Below are positions 9,021 through 17,494 of a stretch of 64,000 nucleotides of DNA, piece after piece. The notes under the pieces were generated by a model. The model was not told the DNA's origin. It saw nothing but the letters and a program-made list of their open reading frames with translations, and did not search any database. Position 1 is the stretch's first letter; each line of letters begins with the position of its first letter. This stretch comes from Cellvibrio sp. PSBB006 (lineage in GTDB: Bacteria; Pseudomonadota; Gammaproteobacteria; Pseudomonadales; Cellvibrionaceae): the NCBI RefSeq assembly GCF_002162135.1, contig NZ_CP021382.1, positions 5,020,001 through 5,084,000 of the forward strand. The letters are read 5' to 3'. Made by a program: the position numbers and the translations under genes.

Positions 9021-9047
9021 AGTATAAGCAAATGGCCGGATTGGCAA
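9021..9047 (-). promoter_or_regulatory. Candidate argD promoter
   Basis: Minus-strand TATACT (9026-9021) with TTGCCA (9047-9042) 15 nt upstream. Spacing is shorter than ideal, so this is tentative. Transcription from it would cross both leader hairpins before argD. Confidence 0.35.
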
Positions 9048-9190
9048 ATCGCCGGTCAGGAATTCAGGTCGGATTTTTGCGCAATAATCGAGGGGTGACA
9101 TTTCGCGGATTGGCTTTTAGACTTGCCTGCTCGCGGGGCAAGGGATCTTGTGCCGTTTGATCATTCACAATCTGTCAAGGAAGGATAACC

Positions 9191-10054
9191 ATGTCACCCT
9201 TATTTCCCATCCCCTTATTCTGTTGTCGTATCTTCTATAGCGGTCTGCTACTTGCGCTGTTCGTCTCATCGGCATTGGCTGATGCTCCAGCCTTACTCCT
9301 CGCCAAGGTTTACAGCGATCAGACCGACCTGAATAATTATTGGGTCAGCGAAAAGTTGGATGGTGTTCGCGCCTACTGGGATGGACAGCAGCTCATCTCC
9401 CGTCAAGGCAATCGATTTGCGGCGCCAGCCTGGTTCACTGCCGGTTTTCCGGATGAGCCGCTGGACGGCGAGTTATGGATGGGGCGCGGTACATTTGACG
9501 TGCTGTCAGGCACCGTGCGCCAGCAAACGCCGGATGATGACCAATGGCGCAAGGTCCATTACATGGTGTTTGATATGCCAATACCGGACCTGACGTTCGA
9601 TGAGCGCCTTGCCCGGTTGACGCAGTTGATTGCCGCGCAGGGCCTTCCTCATTTGCAACTGGTTGAACAATATAAAGTCACTGATCGGGCGACCTTGATG
9701 CAGGATCTGGAGCGAGTCGTTGCACAGGGCGGTGAAGGGCTGATGTTGCATCGCGGTGCGTCTTTATACCGCGCCGCCCGTTCGGATGATTTGTTAAAAC
9801 TCAAGACATACGAAGACGCTGAGGCCGTGGTGATTGCCCATCTGCCCGGCAAAGGAAAATACGAGGGCATGATGGGTTCCTTGTTGGTGGAGATGCCGAA
9901 CCGTCGTCGCTTTAAAATCGGCACCGGCTTCAGCGATGCACAACGCGCCGATCCGCCACCCATCGGCAGCACAATTACTTATAAGTATTTCGGTAAAACC
10001 AACAGCGAGTTACCGCGCTTTGCCAGTTTCCTGCGCGTGCGCGATGAACTCTGA
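9191..10054 (+). CDS. Secreted ATP-dependent DNA ligase (LigE type)
   Basis: A 287-residue minimal ATP-dependent DNA ligase: nucleotidyltransferase domain plus OB-fold without extra domains. The adenylation motif EKLDGVRA places the nucleotide-accepting Lys at residue 55. DGELWMGRG (motif III region), GEGLMLHRG (motif IV) and LLKLKTYEDAEAVV (motif V) follow. An N-terminal hydrophobic signal sequence ends in ALA about residue 30, so the enzyme should act in the periplasm, as proposed for the Lig E group of proteobacteria linked to DNA uptake or extracellular DNA. The start follows an AAGGAAGGAT ribosome site. The next gene converges on it. Confidence 0.88.
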   Translation: MSPLFPIPLFCCRIFYSGLLLALFVSSALADAPALLLAKVYSDQTDLNNYWVSEKLDGVRAYWDGQQLISRQGNRFAAPAWFTAGFPDEPLDGELWMGRGTFDVLSGTVRQQTPDDDQWRKVHYMVFDMPIPDLTFDERLARLTQLIAAQGLPHLQLVEQYKVTDRATLMQDLERVVAQGGEGLMLHRGASLYRAARSDDLLKLKTYEDAEAVVIAHLPGKGKYEGMMGSLLVEMPNRRRFKIGTGFSDAQRADPPPIGSTITYKYFGKTNSELPRFASFLRVRDEL

Positions 10055-10089
10055 TGGTATGAAACTCTCGCTTAATATTTTATGGCGCT

Positions 10090-12567
10090 TCAAATTTCAT
10101 GGGCTTTGTTATATGCCAGGTCATTCTTTTTATAAAACACATTACCCGGCGGCTGGATAAAAAAGCCTTGAAAGAGCGTTACACCCAGCTGCCATAACGC
10201 AGCCAGATGGCGGGCGTCTTCAACGTGTGTGGCGATGACCCGGCTTTCTTGCGTTCGCGCGGCTGCAATCAGTTGCGCGATGCGTTCCTCATGTTTTGCC
10301 AGTTCCCCGGTCAATCCGGTAGAGAGGCGAATGTAGTTAAACACGAGGTCGTCGAGAAGATGCAGTGCCTCGGGTGACTCACCGGCGCGGGCCAGACAAA
10401 CACCGCATTGTGCATCCTGCAAGGCTTTCACCAAGGTGCGAGCTGCGGAGGCTTCGGCGATAACCCAGGACTCTTCCAAAATAAACACGATACGTCGATT
10501 GCCGCGCAAGCGCGTGTTGCGCATCAGATTGGTCGCGAAGGAGAAAAATAATTTCTGTTGCAGTGTGTGAGCCGAAAGATGCAAAAACAGAGTGGCGCTT
10601 TCCCGCGTGCTGCTGTCGGCCATCATGGCGTTAACGGCGCTTTGTAAAATCCAGCGATCCAGCTCCACCAGTAATTTGGGGTTTTCAATACGGTGTAAAA
10701 AATTTGCTGCCGAGATGAGTTCACCATCCTCCCGTCGCCAACGCACTAACACGTCATAATGATTGATGTCATTGTTTTCGAGATTCACCACGGGTTGATA
10801 GGAGAGCGCCAATTTATCCAAAGGCAAGGTGTCAGTAATGTCAATCTGCGGTTCGCTGATGGTGCTGGCTCCTGTAGCCGGTTGTTCTGTGTTGTCAGCC
10901 AGTGCGGCGAGATGACTTGCTACGCCTTTATCACCGGACTGCTGCGCGGATTCGTGGGCCTTCTCCGCCTGGAAAATGACATCGTTGACATTGAGATTTG
11001 TGGAATTTAAATAGGCAACTCCAATGCAAATGTGCAACTCGCGATCTTCGCCTTGAACGGTGTAGGGTTCCGCGGTGAGACGCTCAATAATATGCCGGGC
11101 TCGTTGTTGGTGGTGTTCGGTTGTGCGTGCCGATACCAACACGCAGGCAGTCAGATTGGCAATGGCTGCCCATTGCTCCTGGCTGCCGATCACGTTGGCC
11201 AGGCGTTCACAAAAAGCGTCGTGTAATTCGGCCATGCCGGAATAGCCATAGGTTTTATCCAACTTTTCCAATTGATCAACGCTGATGTAATAAACCGCCG
11301 CAGATTGCGTTGAGGTTTGCGCGCGTTGTAATTCGTTTTCAATGGCCGCAAACAGGAAGTGACGGGTAACCTGATGATTGTCGCGTTTGCGAATAACGTG
11401 CTCGATACGACTTTTGAGCAACTGGGTATTGTGCAGCGCCGTTTGGCATTCCTGTACCAACATCGCGGGCTCAACAGGTTTTGTCAGTAATCCATTAACC
11501 CCCAGCGCCTGTATGCGCTCATGCACTTTTTCGGAATGATCAGCCGTTAAAAAAATAATCGGCAACAGCGTAAACAGCGGCTCCTGGCGTAACAGGGTCG
11601 CCAGCTCGACACCGTTGATGTCAGGCATATGCATATCCAGAATCATCAGCGCCGGTTTGAATTGCGCGGCGCGCTGGAAGGTTTGCATGGCCTGGTTGAC
11701 ACACATCACTTCCATACCCTGGTTGCGCAAAATACCGGCGTGGAATTCTGCTACTGCCTGATCATCATCAACAATCATGACGCGATGAACCGGTTCGTGT
11801 TGTTCGATCGTGGCCAACAATGTTTTTACCAGCACTGGAAAATCCAGCGGTTTGGTCAGATAACCGGCGCCGCCTGCGCGTAAAGCTTGCAAGCGTGCAT
11901 TGAGGTCGCTGCGCGAAGAAATCAGGATCACCGGTATCCCTTCTCCGACGCGTTGGTGAATGTCCTGCAAGGCGGTGATGCCCGGCATTGGATTGGCAAA
12001 GCGGCCTTCGGTTGGAAAAAGCAAATCCATCAAAACCGCATCAGGCAGTTCCTGTTCCAATTGCTGCATACAACTGGCTGGCGACTCAAACGTAGTGACC
12101 TCAAAGCCGGCACTGCGCAAGTAAACGGCCAACAGGGCGGAGAGAGCCGTATCATCATCCACGATAAATATTTTTTTATTGTGTCCTTGTTTAACCGGCT
12201 CGGCAGATTGTTGCACGGGCACCTGTTGTGATATATCAGCCGCAGTGCGCAAGAGATTCGTCAATGCAGCAATATGCTCATCGATCACCTTGCGCTCCAT
12301 ACCTCCGATAAGTTGAGCGGGGTTTTGATGTTCCGTTAAATAACTTTCAAGCTGTCTGGCCGCGTGGCTGATGGCAGGAAAACCAAAGGTGTCCCCTGAA
12401 CCTGCTAACTGGTGTGCCAGGTGTTGCAACGCGCGGAGCCCCTGATCGCTCCACTTCAGGTAACGCAACATACTCCAGAGTTCGCTGATCTGGCTGGCGC
12501 GCTCGGTGAGATTGGCGATGTATTTGCTGCGCAATAACTGAAACTCTTTAGCAAATGTATCAGGCAT
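10090..12567 (-). CDS. Hpt-REC-REC protein with degenerate GGDEF and EAL domains
   Basis: An 825-residue cytoplasmic signalling protein. Residues 1-110 form an Hpt-like domain with the phospho-accepting His in AHQLAGSGDTFGF (His52). Two receiver domains follow, at about 131-250 (IVDDDTA, acceptor Asp in VLMDLLFP) and 262-378 (IVDDDQA, acceptor in LILDMHMP). Residues about 400-560 are GGDEF-like but the signature is lost (AIANLTACVLV). Residues about 580-810 are EAL-like with YDVLVRW in place of EALVRW. It should not make or degrade c-di-GMP and may instead bind it or act as a phospho-gated scaffold, as with FimX-type proteins. No partner kinase is adjacent. Confidence 0.85.
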   Translation of the reverse strand: MPDTFAKEFQLLRSKYIANLTERASQISELWSMLRYLKWSDQGLRALQHLAHQLAGSGDTFGFPAISHAARQLESYLTEHQNPAQLIGGMERKVIDEHIAALTNLLRTAADISQQVPVQQSAEPVKQGHNKKIFIVDDDTALSALLAVYLRSAGFEVTTFESPASCMQQLEQELPDAVLMDLLFPTEGRFANPMPGITALQDIHQRVGEGIPVILISSRSDLNARLQALRAGGAGYLTKPLDFPVLVKTLLATIEQHEPVHRVMIVDDDQAVAEFHAGILRNQGMEVMCVNQAMQTFQRAAQFKPALMILDMHMPDINGVELATLLRQEPLFTLLPIIFLTADHSEKVHERIQALGVNGLLTKPVEPAMLVQECQTALHNTQLLKSRIEHVIRKRDNHQVTRHFLFAAIENELQRAQTSTQSAAVYYISVDQLEKLDKTYGYSGMAELHDAFCERLANVIGSQEQWAAIANLTACVLVSARTTEHHQQRARHIIERLTAEPYTVQGEDRELHICIGVAYLNSTNLNVNDVIFQAEKAHESAQQSGDKGVASHLAALADNTEQPATGASTISEPQIDITDTLPLDKLALSYQPVVNLENNDINHYDVLVRWRREDGELISAANFLHRIENPKLLVELDRWILQSAVNAMMADSSTRESATLFLHLSAHTLQQKLFFSFATNLMRNTRLRGNRRIVFILEESWVIAEASAARTLVKALQDAQCGVCLARAGESPEALHLLDDLVFNYIRLSTGLTGELAKHEERIAQLIAAARTQESRVIATHVEDARHLAALWQLGVTLFQGFFIQPPGNVFYKKNDLAYNKAHEI

Positions 12568-12822
12568 CCTATTGATCTCATGGTTTGTTGGTCAGACAGA
12601 AGCATGTGTGTCGGAAACTCGCCGGCACGCATAGCATGCCAGTTGATACTGTGGCATGTAAGGCGAGAAATAATTTCATCGCGTAAAAGTTTGCAAACCC
12701 AAGCGCCAGTTTTCTTATCCCTGTGAGACTATTCGGCACATTCAGTGTTCTTACGCATCGAATATTTTTAATCCTCACCTGACAATGTAATTTTGCGTGT
12801 CAATGTTCATATAGGGAGAATT

Positions 12823-14856
12823 ATGCGTTTCTATAACCTTGCCATACTCTTGCCAGGTTTGTTCGTTTCAGTACCGAATGTCTGGGCAGAAAGCGCCGGA
12901 ACCCTTGAGACGCTGGTTGTTACAGGCTCTCCTGCGATGCCACTGGCTTCCAGTACCGTGGAGCTTGCCACTCGCGATCAATTACCCGGCTTGCGTATTG
13001 ATAGTGCCGAAATCTTGCAAGGATTGCCTGGCGTGCAAGCAGACAGCCGCTCCAACTACGCCCAGGACACGCGCGTTACCTTGCGAGGTTTTGGTGCGCG
13101 TTCGGCATTCGGCGTGCGTGGTATCGATTTATCGGTGGATGGCGTTCCGCTATCCACACCGGACGGGCAAGGACAATTGTCCAGCGTGCTGTTGGATGAA
13201 ATTACCTCCGTCGGGGTGTTACGCGGCCCAGTGGCCGGCCTTTATGGCAACGGTGCTGGCGGTGTGATCGCATTGCAAACCAGCGCTCCGGATCAGACGA
13301 GGCTTGGCACCCGATTGTCAGTGGGCGAAGATAATTTGACGCGGCAATCGGTCACGGGTCAGTGGCGCGACGGCAACAGGGGCGCGCGCATACAAGCCGC
13401 CAATCTGGAGACTGACGGTGATCGCCCCCATGCCAGTGCCGAACGTCGCCATGCCGGTGCGCAGGTCTATTACACCAGCGACAGTGGCATCGACGCTGTG
13501 TTACGTCTGGACACGAGTCGCGATCCCTCGCTGCAAGACCCTTTGGGCCTGACGGAAGCGCAATGGCGGGAAGATCCTCACGAACTGAATCCCATGGCTG
13601 AACTGTTTAATACACGTAAAGAAATAACCCATCGCCAGGTCTCTTTAACGCTGCGTCAACAGCGCGGAGAGGGGCGCTGGCAAACCGCGTTCTGGCAAGG
13701 GAGTCGGGATGTCGTTCAGTATCTCGGATTTGCCGGCGATGCAATCACCAGTGCGGGTGGTGTGGTTGATTTGCAGCGCGATTTCGCTGGAGCAAATGGC
13801 AACTACAATCGCGACTTCCAATTTTTAGCGCAGCCGGCGACCTTTACCCTGGGCGCTGAAGTGTCGCAAATGGAAGATCGGCGACGAGGCTATATCAATC
13901 AATTCGGTGTGGCCGGTGACTTGCGGCGCGATGAGTTGGGTGAGGCGGTCAGTCGGGATATATACAGTTTGTTGCAGTGGCAGCCTGCCACACGCTGGCA
14001 GGTTTTTGGGGGTGTGCGTCATAGCGATGTTGATTTCGATGTGGATGATTATTTCATCGTAACCGGCAACCCCGATGACAGCGGTGAAAAAAAATTCGCG
14101 GAATGGTCTTCTGCCTTCGGTGTGAATTTTTTACTGGATGAACACTGGACTTTCTTTGCCAGTGCAGGGCGCGGATTTGAAACGCCGACGCTCACCGAAA
14201 CCGCTTATCGCAATGAGGCTACTGGCCTGAATACAGCGCTTGATGCTGCGGACAATCGCCAGCAAGAAGTGGGACTAAAATATCGCGCGGTTGAAGGTGT
14301 TTCAGTCGATGTCACCGTGTTCAATATCGACAGCAAAAATGAAATTGTGGTTGATCAATCGCTCAATGGCCGAACAACTTACCGTAACGCTGCCGAAACC
14401 GAGCGACGCGGTGTTGAGTTAGCGAGCGATATTCCGTTAGCGGATAGCTGGTCATTACGCGTAAGCATGAACTACCTGGATGCCGAATACAGCGGTGGCG
14501 ATGTTGATGGTAATAACCTGCCCGGTGTGGCGAAGGAAAATCACTACACGCAATTGCGTTGGCAACCGTTACTGGATGAACGCTTGACGCTGTCGCTGGC
14601 CGCTCGACATCGCGCGCGGGTTGCGGCGAGTGATGATAATCAAACCTTTGCGCCCTCATCGACAACGGCGGATATTGCGCTAAGCAGTCAAATCCCCTGG
14701 GAAAATTGGGATATGGGTGCCTGGATAAAACTGGCGAATCTTACCGACGAAAAATATGTGGGTTCAGTGATTGTTAACCAAAATAATGGGCGCGCATTTG
14801 AACCCGCACCGGGGCGTAACTTTAGTGCGGGTATTGATGTGGCTTATAAGTTTTAA
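12823..14856 (+). CDS. TonB-dependent outer-membrane receptor
   Basis: 677-residue gated barrel for uptake of a scarce ligand across the outer membrane. The signal peptide ends near VWA (about residue 22). ETLVVTG at the mature N terminus is the usual TonB-box/plug start. The plug domain carries VTLRGFGARSAFGVRGIDLSVDGVP and GPVAGLYGNGAGGVI. The rest is beta-barrel, ending in the terminal aromatic residue of DVAYKF. The plug resembles siderophore/TonB receptors of the FecA-like group, but no substrate can be assigned. The ATG at 12823 with AGGGAGAA upstream is preferred over 12793. The intergenic region before it shows a CATGCCA/TGGCATG hairpin at 12635-12658 but no clear Fur box. Confidence 0.92.
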   Translation: MRFYNLAILLPGLFVSVPNVWAESAGTLETLVVTGSPAMPLASSTVELATRDQLPGLRIDSAEILQGLPGVQADSRSNYAQDTRVTLRGFGARSAFGVRGIDLSVDGVPLSTPDGQGQLSSVLLDEITSVGVLRGPVAGLYGNGAGGVIALQTSAPDQTRLGTRLSVGEDNLTRQSVTGQWRDGNRGARIQAANLETDGDRPHASAERRHAGAQVYYTSDSGIDAVLRLDTSRDPSLQDPLGLTEAQWREDPHELNPMAELFNTRKEITHRQVSLTLRQQRGEGRWQTAFWQGSRDVVQYLGFAGDAITSAGGVVDLQRDFAGANGNYNRDFQFLAQPATFTLGAEVSQMEDRRRGYINQFGVAGDLRRDELGEAVSRDIYSLLQWQPATRWQVFGGVRHSDVDFDVDDYFIVTGNPDDSGEKKFAEWSSAFGVNFLLDEHWTFFASAGRGFETPTLTETAYRNEATGLNTALDAADNRQQEVGLKYRAVEGVSVDVTVFNIDSKNEIVVDQSLNGRTTYRNAAETERRGVELASDIPLADSWSLRVSMNYLDAEYSGGDVDGNNLPGVAKENHYTQLRWQPLLDERLTLSLAARHRARVAASDDNQTFAPSSTTADIALSSQIPWENWDMGAWIKLANLTDEKYVGSVIVNQNNGRAFEPAPGRNFSAGIDVAYKF

Positions 14857-14860
14857 TATC

Positions 14861-14878
14861 GCGCGCTAGACAGCGCGC
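14861..14878. terminator. Short hairpin between convergent genes
   Basis: GCGCGCT and AGCGCGC form a 7-bp stem with a 4-nt loop in the 9-nt gap between the receptor gene and the lipase gene, overlapping the lipase stop codon. It lacks a T-tract and is at most a weak bidirectional stop. Confidence 0.35.
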
Positions 14879-16044
14879 CCCTTCACCAAAACTTTGCTCA
14901 AGGCAGCCTGCGTAAATTCATTCACCTTCTGTTGCAGTTTCAGGAAGATGGAGCGAATAAATTCCCGGGTAAGCTCAGCGGCCTTGAGTACTTTTTTCAT
15001 ACCCAGGATTTCCATCATTTTCTTGATCAGGTTCAGTACCAGTGAAGAAAAATTTTCTGAAACATCAATGCCTTTCTTCAACACATAAGCCAGTTGGTCC
15101 ATCAGTGTAAATGAGGTGCCGAAAGTCCCCGAGATTGCCCAGGCAACACCCTTCAGGCATTTCTTTAACACATACACGAGAGCCTGGTTTAACCACTCCA
15201 ATGCCGTAATGGTTAATCCGATTGGAGATGTGGATTTAAGCCAGCGAACAATACCGTCATCGCTTTTTCTTTCTGACTCCAGTGCGGCGAGGGTGGGCCA
15301 GGATTTGTTCCTGACAGAATCAATGTAGTGATTCATTCCATGATATTCAGCCATTGGCACTATGCCGGGCGATGGAAGGTAATAATCCTGGCCTGCATTT
15401 GGTGTGTGGATAAAGGGCCATATTGGAATGCAGGGAACGATATCCGTTTTATGATAGGCGCGGAATATACGTTCAGCCCCAATGCTGCTTGTACAGAAAT
15501 CAGCGAAACCGTATAGCCCAACTCGAGGACTGCCGAAGGTATAAATGTAAGGCTTAATCTTATACCCACTCTTGATCCAGTCACCGCAAAGAGTCGCTAA
15601 CGCACCTCCGAGGCTGTGACCAATACAATGAATGTGAGAAATATTGTTTTTCGCAACAATTGCCATGAACTCTTTCAGTTTAGGTTCCATGGTAAAGAAA
15701 GCATTCTTAAACCCATCGTGAACAGGTTGCCCGGACGGCGAGCGAGAAACGCTGATATTGAGGTTGGTAAGCCAGTCAGCTAAATATTGGGTGCCACGGA
15801 ATAGGAAAAAGGCATGGCCTTTTAATGTGCCTTGTCCTAATAAGGTAAAACCAAAAGCCGTGCGGCATTTTATAAACCAGGGGCCTCCTGTTTTTGCTTT
15901 CAATAAATTCTGCTCTGAGAAACTGAAGACCTCACCGTATTCTCCATTTAAATAAGTGACGGCATCTTTCAGGGAGGAAAGTCGGGTCAGGGAGTAAACA
16001 TCGTCCGCTAATCTTGCTGCCTGGAACGCTGTGAGTTCAGCCAT
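14866..16044 (-). CDS. Lipase family (class 3) protein, putative toxin
   Basis: 392-residue alpha/beta-hydrolase of the fungal class 3 lipase type. Using the ATG at 16044, the nucleophile is Ser144 in GHSLGGALA, with Asp201 (HKTDIVP) and His239 (GMNHYID) completing the triad. No signal peptide is seen. Residues about 265-392 are an extra helical, partly amphipathic tail of unknown role. The gene starts two bases from the stop of an upstream gene for a signal-peptide protein, so the two are translationally coupled. A cytoplasmic lipase without export signal next to a periplasmic partner is the layout of type VI secretion phospholipase effectors. That is an inference; no secretion genes are in the window. 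An ATG at 16080 is possible but has a poorer ribosome site. Confidence 0.85.
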   Translation of the reverse strand: MAELTAFQAARLADDVYSLTRLSSLKDAVTYLNGEYGEVFSFSEQNLLKAKTGGPWFIKCRTAFGFTLLGQGTLKGHAFFLFRGTQYLADWLTNLNISVSRSPSGQPVHDGFKNAFFTMEPKLKEFMAIVAKNNISHIHCIGHSLGGALATLCGDWIKSGYKIKPYIYTFGSPRVGLYGFADFCTSSIGAERIFRAYHKTDIVPCIPIWPFIHTPNAGQDYYLPSPGIVPMAEYHGMNHYIDSVRNKSWPTLAALESERKSDDGIVRWLKSTSPIGLTITALEWLNQALVYVLKKCLKGVAWAISGTFGTSFTLMDQLAYVLKKGIDVSENFSSLVLNLIKKMMEILGMKKVLKAAELTREFIRSIFLKLQQKVNEFTQAALSKVLVKGRAV

Positions 16045-16045
16045 T

Positions 16046-16549
16046 TCAAAATACCTTTTCGATTGGGTCTGGTTCGACATCCCATGTGCATAAACTGATG
16101 ATGGGTGAGTTGTTGACTTTGATCATCTTCTCTTCAGCATGTAATTCACACGCGACCACCAGGGGTTTTCCGCGTGATTCGGTATTCTCTTCCGGCTTGC
16201 GTTTCACGCCGCGCCATATCGAATAGGACTGATCACCATGAAACACCGTGATGTCCTGAGATGCGGCAAATTCCTGGGGTAAATATTTGGCGATGGTTCG
16301 TTCAAACATCGGAGGAAGAGAGAAACGTCCCCGCTCATCGGTAGTGGTCTCATCCTGCTTTTCGCCATCCCGATCTGCCTTGCGCACAACCCGCGCATTA
16401 GCGACCGGCTCACCATCCAACGTGATCACACCGGAGATACCGGAAAATAAACATACCTTGCCTGCATCCGTTAAGCTCATGCCAAACACCCCACTAGCCA
16501 TCATAGAAAGTGATAACACCACAATATGTAAAATACGTGAATTGCTCAC
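16046..16549 (-). CDS. Secreted DUF6795-like protein, partner of the lipase
   Basis: 167 residues with an N-terminal signal sequence (LHIVVLSLSMMASGVFG). The segment GKVCLFSGISGVITLDGEPVANARVVR followed by TTTDERGRFSLPP is a carboxypeptidase-regulatory-like beta-sandwich opening, which I associate with the DUF6795 family. Such proteins commonly sit beside class 3 lipase genes. The product should be periplasmic and could neutralise the neighbouring lipase, but this is inferred from the gene pair only. The stop codon lies 2 nt from the lipase start, implying coupled expression. Confidence 0.7.
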   Translation of the reverse strand: MSNSRILHIVVLSLSMMASGVFGMSLTDAGKVCLFSGISGVITLDGEPVANARVVRKADRDGEKQDETTTDERGRFSLPPMFERTIAKYLPQEFAASQDITVFHGDQSYSIWRGVKRKPEENTESRGKPLVVACELHAEEKMIKVNNSPIISLCTWDVEPDPIEKVF

Positions 16550-16734
16550 ATTGCCACCACCGAAAATTCATCGGATAAGAATGCCGTGTCAGATTAATAA
16601 ACAAACTGACTGACGTGAAGATTCTGCATTGTCTGCCAGGATCGTGGCAAAGGTAAGTCTGATCTGCTGAGAAATGTGATATTTTTCACAGCCGAAGGAG
16701 GCAAAGTGGCGGGCGAGGCGTTAATGGGAGAGCT

Positions 16735-16755
16735 GGCCGCTGCATGGCAGCGGCC
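16735..16755. repeat. Perfect GC-rich hairpin
   Basis: GGCCGCTGC and GCAGCGGCC form a perfect 9-bp stem with a 3-nt loop, 8 nt past the stop of the frameshifted minus-strand gene. No U-tract follows on either strand. It may stabilise the 3' end of the transcript or act as a weak terminator. Confidence 0.5.
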
Positions 16756-16763
16756 GCAGGTGG

Positions 16764-17319
16764 TTATGGCATAGCCTGAATAAAGTCATGCCATTTTTTT
16801 TGCCAGAGGATTGCCCAGCCTGGTGTTGATGTGCCTTGGCCAGCGGGTTTCAGGTGGGAATGACGCGCGTGAATACTGGAGAGCAAATCGATTTGGTCCG
16901 GTTCTACATCGACGAAAAGAATGTGTTTTCCCTCTTTTAATGCCGCCTCAAAATGACGTAATTCATGGTGGGGAACATGCATACCGAAGAGGCCGCCTTC
17001 CCAGGTACAAAAAACCCCAGGCAACAAGGGCTAACAACAGGAAGGGTGCCCAATGTACGCGGGCGGCAATACCGGAAAAATGAGCCGCTAGCAGGATGAG
17101 AAGGGCGGCGATGAAACCAATCAATGCCCCCCACAGTGCTGAATGAACCACGTCCCGTTTCATAAACTCTTGTACATTGTGGAGGTGGCGCTGTTCTATG
17201 CCGGCATCATCATGGCTAAATACATGAATTTGCGGTTTAGCAATCCCCGCCATTTCAAGTTCGTGTTCCACTTGTGCAAGATCATCAAGGTCATCGCTGA
17301 TGTAGTAAAAGCGCTTCAT
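16764..17319 (-). pseudogene. Frameshifted two-TM membrane protein gene
   Basis: Two overlapping frames encode one protein. The upstream frame (start 17319) gives MKRFYYISDDLDDLAQVEHELE, then two hydrophobic stretches. The downstream frame supplies FCTWEGGLFGMHVPHHELRHFEAALKEGKH and an end with AGQGTSTPGWAILW. Removing one base from the run of six A (17009-17014; T on the coding strand) joins them as AWGF-CTWEGG without other change, giving about 184 residues. The intact family is a conserved small proteobacterial membrane protein with a soluble N-terminal lobe; function unknown. The cause may be a sequencing or assembly error, a recent mutation, or slippage at the homopolymer. Confidence 0.75.
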
Positions 17320-17494
17320 ACATCCTCCTTCGGGGGATTGTGGTTATTGTGCGACTTCAGACAACGGCGATCTGAGTACTGAAATAAACGGATCGTAAAC
17401 ACTAGGACTCATTATAAAACGCAAATATTCCGCGTTAGGGTGTTCCCGGTAGAATAAGAACTTCTAACAAAAAATGACTAAAGACGAATAATTT

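Noticed and set aside
8808..9101. 97-codon minus-strand ORF over the argD leader as a leader peptide
   Set aside because: It overlaps argD, has no Arg run, no ribosome site, and reads through both hairpins; it looks like a chance frame.
17009..17014. Programmed frameshifting at the run of six A/T
   Set aside because: No downstream stimulatory structure or slippery heptamer was recognised, and restoring the frame needs a one-base loss; sequence error or mutation is simpler. Not excluded.
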